DNA from: Burkholderiaceae bacterium
Lineage (GTDB): Bacteria; Pseudomonadota; Gammaproteobacteria; Burkholderiales; Burkholderiaceae
Assembly (NCBI GenBank): GCA_030151165.1
Contig: JASLEM010000454.1
Coordinates: forward strand, 27,125-91,124
DNA: 64,000 nt
Reading direction: 5' to 3'
Shown: positions 24,559-32,957 of the stretch, in pieces
How positions within the stretch are numbered: position 1 is the stretch's first letter
Layout: each line of letters starts with the position of its first letter
Translations under genes and position numbers: made by a program
Notes under the pieces: generated by a model
Told to the model about the DNA's origin: nothing
The model's database searches: none
What the model saw: the letters and a program-made list of their open reading frames with translations, nothing else

Positions 24559-26211
24559 ATGGAAACGACCTTTGCCCTCTCTGCACTGACCCTCGGCGCG
24601 CTGGCCTTCCTGATGCCGAAGGCGAAGCGGCGGCTCGAGCTGTCGCGCGCCAAGCACGCGTCGCTCACCGGGCACTCGCGCATGGCCAAGCGGGTGGCGT
24701 CGCTGCTGCCCGGCTACGCCTACGACGAGGCACGCTTCTTCGCGTCGGACGACGCGCCCGCCGACGTCGTCGCCCGCCGCCGCGCCGGCTTCGAGCGCCT
24801 CGCCGCGCTGTACGACGAGCGCTTCCCGCGCAGCGCGGCGATGACCGCGCAGGCGCGCGAAGGCATCTCCGACCTGCAGTTCACCGGCAGCTACCGCGTG
24901 CCGTACCAGTTCAGCCCCTACCTGCGCCAGCACCTGAAGACGGGCAGCTTCCTGGCATCCTCGTCCGGCGTGACGGTCGAGGACCTCGACGGCAACGTCT
25001 TCTACGACCTCACCGGCTCGTACGGCGTCAACCTGTTCGGCTACGACGTCTACAAGGAGTGCATCGCCGAGGGCGCCGCGAAGGTCAACGCGCTCGGGCC
25101 CGTGCTCGGCGCGTACCACCCGTGCCTGCTCGAGAACGTCGAGCACCTGCAGCGCATCTCGGGGCTCGACGAGGTCTCGTTCCACATGTCCGGCACCGAG
25201 GCCGTGATGCAGGCGGTGCGCCTCGCTCGTTATCACACGAAGCGCTCGCACCTCGTGCGCTTCTGCGGCGCGTACCACGGCTGGTGGGAGGACGTGCAAC
25301 CCGGCCCCGGCAACCCGCTGCCGCCGCGCGAGACCTACACGCTCGAGGAGATGAGCGACCGCGCGCTGAAGTCGCTGCGCTCGCGGCGCGACGTCGCGTG
25401 CGTGCTCGTCAACCCGCTGCAGGCGCTGCACCCGAACTCCGGCGCGCCGGGCGACTCGTCGCTCGTCGACAGCGGCCGCCGCGCGTCGTTCGACCGCGCC
25501 GCGTACACCGAATGGCTGAAGAAGCTGCGCGCGGTCTGCACCGAGCGCGGCATCGTGCTGATCTTCGACGAGATCTTCGTCGGCTTCCGCCTCGCCCCCG
25601 GCGGTGCGCAGGAGTACTTCGGCGTGCAGGCCGACATGGTCACCTACGGCAAGACGCTGGGCGGCGGGCTGCCGGTCGGCGTGGTGTGCGGCAAGAGCGC
25701 GCTGATGAAGCGCTTCCGCGAGGATCGTCCCGCCGACATCTGCTTCGCCCGCGGCACCTTCAACTCGCACCCGTACGTGATGGGCGCGATGAACGCCTTC
25801 CTCGCGCGCCTGCAGCGCCCCGAGATCCAGGCCCTGTACGACGGCCTCGACGAACGCTGGAACGAGCGCGCCGCGCGTCTGAACACGCGGCTCAAGGGCG
25901 CCGGCGTGCCGGTGCGCATCGCCAACCTGTCGTCGATCTGGACGGTGCTGTACTCGGCCCCGTCGCGCTACAACTGGATGCTGCAGTTCTACCTGCGCGC
26001 GCACGGCCTCGCGCTGAGCTGGGTCGGCACCGGCCGCTTCATCTTCAGCCTCAACTACGGCGACGCCGACTTCGACGCCGTGGTCGAGCGCTTCGTCGCC
26101 GCCGCGAGCGAGATGCAGGCCGACGGCTGGTGGTGGGACGATCCGGGCCAGAGCAACCGCTCGATCCGCCGCGGCATCCTGCGGGAAATGATTCGTCAAC
26201 GCTTTGCCTGA
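24559..26211 (+). CDS. Membrane-anchored class-III PLP aminotransferase
   Basis: A 550-residue protein. Residues 5-20 form a hydrophobic helix followed by KAKRR, a likely membrane anchor. Then comes a class-III aminotransferase resembling glutamate-1-semialdehyde aminomutase: SFHMSGTEAVMQAVRLAR, the pyridoxal-ring Asp in LIFDEIFVGF (D337) and the Schiff-base Lys in TYGKTLGGG (K365). It is over 100 residues longer than GSA aminomutase, with extra N- and C-terminal parts, so it is unlikely to be HemL. Substrate is unknown; its place beside psd and other lipid genes suggests an amino group on a lipid or sugar-lipid. Confidence 0.82.
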   Translation: METTFALSALTLGALAFLMPKAKRRLELSRAKHASLTGHSRMAKRVASLLPGYAYDEARFFASDDAPADVVARRRAGFERLAALYDERFPRSAAMTAQAREGISDLQFTGSYRVPYQFSPYLRQHLKTGSFLASSSGVTVEDLDGNVFYDLTGSYGVNLFGYDVYKECIAEGAAKVNALGPVLGAYHPCLLENVEHLQRISGLDEVSFHMSGTEAVMQAVRLARYHTKRSHLVRFCGAYHGWWEDVQPGPGNPLPPRETYTLEEMSDRALKSLRSRRDVACVLVNPLQALHPNSGAPGDSSLVDSGRRASFDRAAYTEWLKKLRAVCTERGIVLIFDEIFVGFRLAPGGAQEYFGVQADMVTYGKTLGGGLPVGVVCGKSALMKRFREDRPADICFARGTFNSHPYVMGAMNAFLARLQRPEIQALYDGLDERWNERAARLNTRLKGAGVPVRIANLSSIWTVLYSAPSRYNWMLQFYLRAHGLALSWVGTGRFIFSLNYGDADFDAVVERFVAAASEMQADGWWWDDPGQSNRSIRRGILREMIRQRFA

Positions 26212-26232
26212 CCCGTAGAGAATTCGTGAAAT

Positions 26233-26289
26233 TCGGGGTCAGGTCTTTCCCGGCAAATTGAAAACTTGCCAGGCAAGACCTGACCCCGA
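26233..26289. repeat. REP-like inverted repeat hairpin
   Basis: Two arms of about 24 bases (26233-26256 and 26266-26289), with the outer half GGGGTCAGGTCTT/AAGNCCTGACCCC-like and two internal mismatches, enclose the 9-base loop ATTGAAAAC. It lies between convergent genes. The GGGGTCAGGTCT arm is a sequence I associate with REP elements mobilised by REP-associated tyrosine transposases; no such transposase is in the window. It can also end transcription from both sides. The rest of the 190-base gap holds nothing recognised. Confidence 0.6.
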
Positions 26290-26401
26290 CTTGAGTCCCC
26301 GACGCGCGGGATGAAAGAAAACCCTGGCCGAGGCAGTTGCCCCGGCGAGGGTTCGTGGCGACAAGGCGCAGGGCCGGCGCGCGCGCCGGCCCGCGGCGAG
26401 G

Positions 26402-27001
26402 TCAGTGCGACTGCGGTTCGGCGAGCGTCTGGCCGCGCATCAGCAGCAGCGGCGCCTTGTGGTACAGGTAGATGTCGTGGATCGGGTCGGTGACGATCTT
26501 GGTGCCCCACGCGAGGCCCTCGACGAAGCTCTTCGTGGCCCACAGCTGCAGCACGCGGAAGACGAGGCCGGCGGCGCCGAGCGACAGCCACGCGATGCCG
26601 ACGTCGTGCACGTAGCCGCGGAAGTCGGTCGCCGGCTCGATCAGGCCGAACACCGACGGCTGGAACCACAGCACGGCAGGGATCGCGACCCACACGCTCA
26701 TCAGCACGATCTTGCGGCGGATGTTGTAGCCGACCTTGATCTCTTCCTTGTACTCGTCCGTCGCTTGGTTGACGTGGTCGTAGCCGCGCGGCTCGAAGAA
26801 GAAGTGGCCGGCCTGGCGCGTGGTCATCGAGACGCACCACGCGAGCACCGCGGCGATCGCCGGGTCGACGAACAGCAGCGCGTAGGCGATGCAGAAGCTG
26901 ATCGCGCTGACGAGGTGCAGGCTCTGGTTGATGAGGCTGTGGTGGTAGTAGCGGTGGTCGTCCCAGCGCTGGACGCGGAGAGTCTCGAGAAAGCTGTTCA
27001 C
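26402..27001 (-). CDS. Polytopic membrane protein of unknown function
   Basis: A 199-residue protein with four or five hydrophobic segments. Marked features are WDDHRYYHHSLINQSLH near the start and RQAGHFFFEPRGYDH (around 72-86); the H and GHxxFE pattern recalls the Mpo1/DUF962 group of lipid alpha-oxidation dioxygenases, but the match is partial and the call is tentative. The start is a GTG at 27001 (product MNSFLETLRVQRW) with GAGG at good spacing. A weak Pho-like pair (GTCAC-N6-GTCGC, 27040-27055) lies upstream. It faces the aminotransferase gene. Confidence 0.7.
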   Translation of the reverse strand: MNSFLETLRVQRWDDHRYYHHSLINQSLHLVSAISFCIAYALLFVDPAIAAVLAWCVSMTTRQAGHFFFEPRGYDHVNQATDEYKEEIKVGYNIRRKIVLMSVWVAIPAVLWFQPSVFGLIEPATDFRGYVHDVGIAWLSLGAAGLVFRVLQLWATKSFVEGLAWGTKIVTDPIHDIYLYHKAPLLLMRGQTLAEPQSH

Positions 27002-27126
27002 GTTGATCCTCGTGGTGAAGACGCACGCCGAAGACGTCGGCGACGAAGGCGTGACGGCATGGTGAAGGCGGATTATGAAAATGCCGTGTCGTTGCCGTGA
27101 ACTTGCCGAGTCGAAACGCCGCGGCG

Positions 27127-27144
27127 CTGTCATCGAACTGTTGC
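27127..27144 (+). promoter_or_regulatory. Pho-like box before the GT4 gene
   Basis: CTGTCAT-CGAA-CTGTTGC: first half perfect, second half with two changes. After 10 bases follows CATGAT (27155-27160), a fair -10. The GT4 start is at 27197. Confidence 0.5.
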
Positions 27145-27196
27145 AGCGCCTCGTCATGATGGCGCCACCATCGCAACCCGATCGAAGGGACGACTC

Positions 27197-28405
27197 GTGG
27201 ATCAACCTGCCGCCCACCAACGTGCCCTGCGGATCGCCTGCGTCACGGAGACGTACCCGCCCGAGGTCAACGGCGTGGCGGTCACCGTCGCGAAGATCGT
27301 CGAGGGCCTGCGCGCCCGCCACCACGTGCAGCTGATCCGCCCGCGCCAGGCGCGCGCCGACCGGCCCGCGTCCAGCGACGGCTTCGAGGAAGTGCTGATG
27401 CGCGGCGCGCCGATCCCGCGCTACCCCGGCCTGCGCATGGGCCTGCCGTGCAGGCGCACGCTGGTGCGGCTGTGGACGCGCGAGCGGCCCGACGTCGTCC
27501 ACATCGCGACGGAAGGCCCGCTCGGCCGCTCCGCGCTGCAGGCCGCGCGCTCGCTGGGCCTGCCGGTGTGCTCGGACTTCCGCACCAACTTCCACGCCTA
27601 CAGCCAGCACTACGGCTTCGGCGTGCTGCGCACGGCCATCATGGGCTACCTGCGCCGCTTCCACAACGCGACACAGGGCACGATGGTGCCGACCGACGCG
27701 CTGCGCAAGGAGCTCGAGGCCGACGGCTTCCGCAACGTGACGACCGTTTCGCGCGGCGTCGACCTGCGCCGCTTCGACCCGGCGCGCCGCAGCGACACGC
27801 TGCGCGCGCAATGGGGTGCCGGCCCGGACGATCTGGTCGTCGCCTACGTCGGCCGTCTCGCGCCCGAGAAGAACCTCGGCGTGTTCATCGCCGCGGTCGA
27901 CGCGATCCGCCAGAAGAACCCGCGCGTGAAGCTACTGCTCGTCGGCGACGGCCCGATGAACGCGGAGCTGCGCACGCGCTGCCCCGACGCGGTCTTCGCG
28001 GGCCAGCGCACGGGCGACGACCTCGCCGCGCACTACGCGTCGGCCGACCTGTTCCTGTTCCCCAGCGTCACCGAGACCTTCGGCAACGTCACGACCGAAG
28101 GCATGGCCAGCGGCCTCGCGGTGGTCGCGTTCGACTACGCCGCGGCCGCGCGCCTGATCCGCCACGACGTCAACGGCGCGCTCGTGCCGTTCGGCGACGC
28201 GGCCGCCTTCGTCGCGACGGCGCAGCGCGTCGCGTCCGACCTCGCGCACTGCCGCGCGATGGGCGCGCAGGCGCGCGTGACGGCGCTCGAGCTGGACTGG
28301 AGCGGCGTCGTCGCGCAGTTCGAGCAGGTGCTCGCCTCGGTGATGCGCCAGCGGGACGCGGCCTTCGGCCACGCGCTGGCCGCGACGCCGCACTCGCCTG
28401 CTTGA
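27197..28405 (+). CDS. Family-4 (GT-B) glycosyltransferase, glycolipid type
   Basis: A 402-residue two-domain enzyme: N-terminal CVTETYPPEVNGVAVTV, middle SDFRTNFHAYSQHYGFG, C-terminal YVGRLAPEKNLGVFIAAVD and SVTETFGNVTTEGMASG with the donor-binding Glu pair. This resembles GT4 enzymes that glycosylate diacylglycerol or phosphatidylinositol (PimB/SqdX/DgdA-like). Such enzymes make phosphate-free membrane lipids in phosphate-starved bacteria; the sugar is unknown here. The GTG start at 27197 follows AAGGGA. A Pho-like box lies 53 bases upstream. Confidence 0.85.
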   Translation: MDQPAAHQRALRIACVTETYPPEVNGVAVTVAKIVEGLRARHHVQLIRPRQARADRPASSDGFEEVLMRGAPIPRYPGLRMGLPCRRTLVRLWTRERPDVVHIATEGPLGRSALQAARSLGLPVCSDFRTNFHAYSQHYGFGVLRTAIMGYLRRFHNATQGTMVPTDALRKELEADGFRNVTTVSRGVDLRRFDPARRSDTLRAQWGAGPDDLVVAYVGRLAPEKNLGVFIAAVDAIRQKNPRVKLLLVGDGPMNAELRTRCPDAVFAGQRTGDDLAAHYASADLFLFPSVTETFGNVTTEGMASGLAVVAFDYAAAARLIRHDVNGALVPFGDAAAFVATAQRVASDLAHCRAMGAQARVTALELDWSGVVAQFEQVLASVMRQRDAAFGHALAATPHSPA

Positions 28406-28433
28406 GGCCGGCGACTTTCCACGCTCGCCGGCC
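28406..28433. terminator. Hairpin between convergent GT4 and lplT
   Basis: GGCCGGCGA and TCGCCGGCC pair perfectly (9 bp) around a 10-base loop. There is no T-run, so it is only terminator-like. It directly follows the GT4 stop. Confidence 0.4.
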
Positions 28434-28482
28434 TGAGGCGTGCGATCTCCGGCGTCGGCCGGCCTGAACCGCGCCGCGGTCC

Positions 28483-29808
28483 TCAGAGCCCGGTGACGGG
28501 CGATGCGTCGGCCGCGATCGCGCCGCAGCGCCGCTGCCGCGCGCGCTCGCGCAGGATCAGCGCACCGAGCGCGAGCGCGACCAGCAGACCCAACCCAGTC
28601 ATCAGCACGCACAGCGGCACCGCGAACGCGACGAGGCCCGCGTAGACGCCGAGGAAGGCCAGCACGCTCGCGTTCTCGTTGGCGCCCTGCACCGCGATCG
28701 AGCGACCCGCGCTCATCAACGCGTTGCCGCGGTCCTGCAGCAGAGCGTTGAGCGGCACCACCATCAGCCCGCCGACGATGCCCACCGCGATCAGCATCGG
28801 GATCGCGAAGACGAAGGTGTTGGTGAACGCGACGAACACCATCATCAGGCCGAACACGACGCCCGCGTAGAGCATGTTCTTGGCGCGCGCGAGCGGCACC
28901 CAGCGCGCCGCCGCGCCCGCGCCCGCGATCACGCCCACCGCCACCGCGGCCTGCAGGAACGCGGCCTGGTCGAGCGGCACGTGCATGCGCTCGCTCGCCC
29001 AGCGCAGCACGGCGAACTGCAGCGTCGCGCCGACGCCCCAGAAGATCGTCGTCACCGCGAGCGACAGGCCGCCGTCGGGGTCGCGCCACAGCAGGCGGTT
29101 GGCGCGCAGGAAGTCGCGCACGAGCGCCACCGGATGCAGCCCGGTCGACGGGTAGCGCGCGCCGCTGTCCGGCACGCCGAGGTTGAGTGCGCCGGCGAGC
29201 AGGTAGACAAGCAGCAGCACGACGAGCGACGGCACGAGCGACGGGAACACGCCGCCCGCGCACGCCGGCACGCACGCGTGCGCGCCGGCCCCGAACAGCG
29301 ACAGGAACAGCGGGCTCACGAGCAGGCCGCCGAGGCCGGTGCCGAGCAGCACCGCGCAGACCGCGGCGACCTCGATGAAGCCGTTGGCGGCGACGAGCTG
29401 GTCGACGCGCACGAGCTCGGTCGCGAGGCCGTACTTCGCGGGCGCGTACGCCGCGGCGCCGAGCCCGACGACGACGAACGCCGCGATCGGGTTCGCGCCG
29501 GCCAGCAGGCTCACGACGCCCAGCACCTTGACGGCGTTCATCCACGCCATCAGCCGCGCCTTCGGGAACGCGTCGGCGAGCGGCCCGACGAAGGGCGCAA
29601 GCACGACGTACGAGACGATGAAGCCGACCTTCAACATCGGCGCCCACCACGCCGGCAGGCCCTGCTGCTGCAGCAGGGCGATCGTGACGATCAGCAGCGC
29701 GTTGTCCGCCAGCGCGGAGCAGAACTGCGCGGCGAGCAGGATCAGGAACGAGGCCGGCATCAGCCCGGCCCGGTGCGGAAAGGAAAGATCGGGGGGGATC
29801 GCGGCCAT
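28483..29808 (-). CDS. lplT: MFS lysophospholipid transporter, LplT type
   Basis: A 441-residue carrier with about twelve membrane segments. FCSALADNALLIVTIALL near the start and AAAYAPAKYGLATEL match the LplT group, which flips lysophosphatidylethanolamine from the outer to the inner leaflet for re-acylation. In E. coli the partner Aas is coded next to it; here it is not, so the carrier may serve a different lyso- or glycolipid. The start at 29808 fits the family. Two Pho-type boxes stand upstream on the same strand. Confidence 0.85.
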   Translation of the reverse strand: MAAIPPDLSFPHRAGLMPASFLILLAAQFCSALADNALLIVTIALLQQQGLPAWWAPMLKVGFIVSYVVLAPFVGPLADAFPKARLMAWMNAVKVLGVVSLLAGANPIAAFVVVGLGAAAYAPAKYGLATELVRVDQLVAANGFIEVAAVCAVLLGTGLGGLLVSPLFLSLFGAGAHACVPACAGGVFPSLVPSLVVLLLVYLLAGALNLGVPDSGARYPSTGLHPVALVRDFLRANRLLWRDPDGGLSLAVTTIFWGVGATLQFAVLRWASERMHVPLDQAAFLQAAVAVGVIAGAGAAARWVPLARAKNMLYAGVVFGLMMVFVAFTNTFVFAIPMLIAVGIVGGLMVVPLNALLQDRGNALMSAGRSIAVQGANENASVLAFLGVYAGLVAFAVPLCVLMTGLGLLVALALGALILRERARQRRCGAIAADASPVTGL

Positions 29809-29868
29809 CGTGTCCCTCGGCGGTCGACTGTGTCTGCCGAGAGGATCGTTCAGCTTGATGAAACCCGA

Positions 29869-29918
29869 ATGACGGTCACATGAACATTGCGCGAATCGAT
29901 GTGACGCAACGGTGACGG
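29869..29918 (-). promoter_or_regulatory. Pho boxes before lplT
   Basis: On the minus strand GTCAC-N6-GTCAC (29916-29901), perfect 11-bp spacing, followed by TTCAT-N6-GTCAT (29884-29869). They lie 61-110 bases before the lplT start. The -10 is not clear. Confidence 0.6.
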
Positions 29919-29935
29919 TGACGGAAGATCGCGGC

Positions 29936-30208
29936 TCAGCGCTCGCCGTCGAAGAACAGCTTGAAGACGTCGGGCTCGTTGACTTCGCGCAGCATGATGC
30001 CGGGCAGCGCCTCGACGAACGCGTCGGACGGCGACAGCGTGTCGAAGTCGACGGGCATCGTCTCGGCCCACACCGGCTCGTCGTCGATGCCGCGCGGCTT
30101 CACGCGCGCGATGAGGTGCGCCATCGACGGCAACTGCTCCCAGTCGATGCCCTTGTCGGGCATCGGTGCGCGGTAGTTCGGCGTGGACGGGCGGGCGGCG
30201 TTGTGCAT
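29936..30208 (-). CDS. Small acidic cytoplasmic protein (90 aa)
   Basis: The protein is soluble and Pro/Asp-rich (MPVDFDTLSPSDAFVEAL, NEPDVFKLFFDGE). No known domain is recognised. AAGGAAA precedes the ATG at 30208 at a fair distance. The 195-base gap upstream shows nothing notable. Confidence 0.6.
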   Translation of the reverse strand: MHNAARPSTPNYRAPMPDKGIDWEQLPSMAHLIARVKPRGIDDEPVWAETMPVDFDTLSPSDAFVEALPGIMLREVNEPDVFKLFFDGER

Positions 30209-30403
30209 GGCGGTGGTTTCCTTCGACAGCCTGAACGTTACGCGCCGCCGCGTTGTCCGATGGCCGGATAAGCGGCGGCGCGGTCGCGCAGATCGCCTGC
30301 AGGCACCGCGCGGCGTGAACTTGTTGGCAGACCGGCAGGCCGCGAGGTGTCGGGGTGACGTCGGCGTGGCGGTGGCGAGCGACGCCGCGCCGACGCGCCG
30401 CGC

Positions 30404-30871
30404 TCACTCGCGCGAATCTTCGCGGCGCACGCCGTTGATCGCGCGATCGGCCGCATGCAGCGCGGCGTCGATGTGCAGCACCGACATCCGTTGCGCGCCG
30501 CGCGCTGCGGCGTCGTCCTCCTGGCGCGCGACGTCCTCGCGGGCGCGGCGCATCAGGTCGATGGCCGCGTGCAGGCGGCCCGCGTAGCCGGGGTTCGCGT
30601 CCGGCGGCGGGGTGAAGTTCATGTCCTTGCCGTCGGCCATCGCGGCGTGCGAGACGGCCTGGATCGCGGCGGCGACTTCGTCGGAGACGACCATCTCGTC
30701 TTCCATGATCTGCCCGTCCTCGGGCCGACGATGGTCGACCTGCCATTGCGCCGCGCGCAGGTCGGACAGTGCGTGCAGGTAGTGCGGGTGCTGGCCCAGG
30801 TCGTCGGCGAATGCCGAGGCGCACAGCAGCAGCGGGATGGCGGCCAGCGCGGCGCGAAGGACGGGTTTCAT
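30404..30871 (-). CDS. Exported helical protein of unknown function
   Basis: A 155-residue protein with a clear signal peptide (MKPVLRAALAAIPLLLCASAFA) and a helical mature part with HPHYLHALSDLRAAQW, DEVAAAIQAVSHAAMADG and LHIDAALHAADRAINGV. The last His/Asp-rich helices might bind something, but I cannot name a family. The start at 30871 gives the signal peptide its natural beginning. The 145-base gap before the serine hydrolase end holds nothing recognised. Confidence 0.75.
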   Translation of the reverse strand: MKPVLRAALAAIPLLLCASAFADDLGQHPHYLHALSDLRAAQWQVDHRRPEDGQIMEDEMVVSDEVAAAIQAVSHAAMADGKDMNFTPPPDANPGYAGRLHAAIDLMRRAREDVARQEDDAAARGAQRMSVLHIDAALHAADRAINGVRREDSRE

Positions 30872-31016
30872 GGCTTGACTCCGATCGATGAGGTCGTTGT
30901 GGTTGGTGGTCTCGAGGACGGCTCGCCGTGGCCGCCGCTCACCTCCACAACGGCCGCCGTCCGGTCGCCGCCGACGCATTGCACTGAGCCCAAGCTGAAA
31001 GCGGTTGCGAGTCGTA

Positions 31017-32957
31017 TCAGAGCGACGTCGTCCCCAGCAGCAGATGCCCCTGCCACGCCATGAACGCGAGCCCGATCGCGGCCAGCAGCATCAGCACGGC
31101 GTGGATGCGGCTCCACCACCACACCCCGCGCGCGCTCGCGCCGCGCAGCGCCGCGCCGGCCGCGAGCGGCACCGCGACGAGCGCCAGCCAGGCCGCGGCC
31201 TGCACGACGCGCAGGCCGTCGATCACGTGGACGTTTGTCATCACGAACTCGCCGCCGTTGTCGACGAGCGTCAGCGGCACGAACAGGAGCGCCCACGGCA
31301 GCGCGCCGAGGAAGGCCGCGAGCCGCAGCGACGCGCGTGCGCGCTGCTCGCGCGGATCGGCGGGCGGCAACACGTCGTGATGGCGGCGGATCATCGCGGC
31401 GACGGGCCACGCCAGCAAGGTCGCGAGCATCATGAAGAGCGACGCGCCGAGCACCGCGCGCATCAGCCGGCCGTCGCGCGCGAGCGGCATGTGCTGCTCC
31501 ACTTCGACCGGCAGGTGGTTGGCCATCTGCCACTGGCCGGTGTGATCGCGGTTGAAGAAGAGCTTGCGCGTCGAATCCTCCGGGCTCTGCCACACGCCGT
31601 GGCCCAGCGAGCGGAACTTGACGGGGCGATCGTCGAGGCCGTTGACGCCACCAACGGTCAGCACGCCGTCGCCGTCGATCCGCACGACCTGCTGCCCCAG
31701 CAACGCCGCGAGATAGAGCGGCCCGCTCTCGTTGCGGCGGCTGCTCATGTAGGTGCCGGCGAGGCCGTCGGTCTCGGACGCGGCCGGCGCGCCCGCCGGA
31801 AAGACGGTGGCCGGCGCGGGGAAGTAGCGCGCCATGAAGCGCCGCATCAGCTGGTCGCGCAGCACGTGCTTGCCGAGGCCGTTCTGCGAGACGTACAGGC
31901 CGACGTGCTGCGCGGGGAGCAGGTACAGGCCGGTGTGGAACCACTCGGAGTCGCCGCCGTGGCCGATGACGTGCTGCGGGTAGGCGAGGTCCTCCCAGAA
32001 ACCGAGCGCGAACGCAGGCCCGCGCGGATGCGGCCACCACTGCGGCGTCTGCATCTGCGCGAGCGTCGCGGGCTGGAGGACGCGGGGCGCGCCCGCCGTG
32101 TCGTCCGGCAGGTTGGCGATCATGAAGCGCGCCATGTCCGCCGCGCTCGACGACACGCTGCCCGCCGGCGCGACGCGGATCAGCTCGAACGGCTGCGGCG
32201 CGTCGGCGCCTTCGAGATAGCCGCGCGACATCAGCGGCGCGAGCCCCGGCGGCAGCGGCTGCACGAAGGTCGTGTGCGCCATGCCCAGCGGCGCGAGGAC
32301 ATGGGCCTGCGCGTAGGCGTCGAACGGCTCGCCCGAGACGCGCTGCACGATGTAGCCCGCGAGCGCCGCGCCGTAGTTCGAATAGGCGACCACCGTGCCC
32401 GGCGCCCACAGGCGCGCGGGGACGTGGTGCACGAGGTAGTCGCGCAGGTCGAGCGGCTCGCCCTCCTTCGCCCACATGCCCCGTACCGTATCCTCGAAAC
32501 CGGCCGTGTGCGTCATCAGCGCACGCAGCGTGATCGGCTTGCCGAAGGCGCGCGGCAGCGGGAAGTCGACGTATTGCTGGACGTCGGCGTCGAGCTCGAG
32601 CCGGTGCTGCTCGACGAGCTGCATCACGGCCGTCCACATGAACAGCTTGGAGGTCGAGCCGATGCGCATCAGCGTGTCGGCCGACATCGGCACACGGCGC
32701 TCGCGGTCGGCCAGGCCGTAGCCGCGCGCGAGCAGCACCTGGCCATCCTTGACGACCGCGACCGAGACGCCGTTGATGCCGGCGCGGTCCATCTCGACCG
32801 GCAGGTAGCCGTCGACGAAGGCGGCGACATCGGCGGCCGTCAGCTCGTGCGGCGTCGCCGCGTCGTCGGCGGCCTGCGACGCGCCCGGCGCGAACACGAG
32901 CGCCGCGGCGACCAGCGAGCCCGCGAAGGCCCGCGCCAGCACCCGGCGCGCGTTCAC
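31017..32957 (-). CDS. Membrane-bound beta-lactamase-fold serine hydrolase
   Basis: A 646-residue protein: signal peptide, then a class-C beta-lactamase/penicillin-binding fold with the nucleophile motif STSK (S101-K104), Y-S-N (VAYSNYG, near 184) and HGGDSE in place of KTG, then a beta-rich linker and four or five C-terminal membrane segments. Such serine hydrolases include esterases and peptidases; the target is unknown and resistance should not be assumed. The GTG start at 32957 overlaps the preceding gene's stop by 4 bases (GTGA), so the two are coupled. Confidence 0.82.
   Translation of the reverse strand: MNARRVLARAFAGSLVAAALVFAPGASQAADDAATPHELTAADVAAFVDGYLPVEMDRAGINGVSVAVVKDGQVLLARGYGLADRERRVPMSADTLMRIGSTSKLFMWTAVMQLVEQHRLELDADVQQYVDFPLPRAFGKPITLRALMTHTAGFEDTVRGMWAKEGEPLDLRDYLVHHVPARLWAPGTVVAYSNYGAALAGYIVQRVSGEPFDAYAQAHVLAPLGMAHTTFVQPLPPGLAPLMSRGYLEGADAPQPFELIRVAPAGSVSSSAADMARFMIANLPDDTAGAPRVLQPATLAQMQTPQWWPHPRGPAFALGFWEDLAYPQHVIGHGGDSEWFHTGLYLLPAQHVGLYVSQNGLGKHVLRDQLMRRFMARYFPAPATVFPAGAPAASETDGLAGTYMSSRRNESGPLYLAALLGQQVVRIDGDGVLTVGGVNGLDDRPVKFRSLGHGVWQSPEDSTRKLFFNRDHTGQWQMANHLPVEVEQHMPLARDGRLMRAVLGASLFMMLATLLAWPVAAMIRRHHDVLPPADPREQRARASLRLAAFLGALPWALLFVPLTLVDNGGEFVMTNVHVIDGLRVVQAAAWLALVAVPLAAGAALRGASARGVWWWSRIHAVLMLLAAIGLAFMAWQGHLLLGTTSL

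Noticed and set aside
24560..24560. Upstream ATG as start of psd
   Set aside because: It would extend through the whole divergent promoter into the aminotransferase start codon; the extension has no family similarity.
24559..26211. HemL (glutamate-1-semialdehyde aminomutase)
   Set aside because: The fold is the same, but the protein is over 100 residues longer, is membrane-anchored and sits among lipid genes.
31017..32957. Beta-lactamase resistance gene
   Set aside because: The KTG motif is replaced by HGGDS and there are C-terminal membrane helices; the build is that of a general serine hydrolase.
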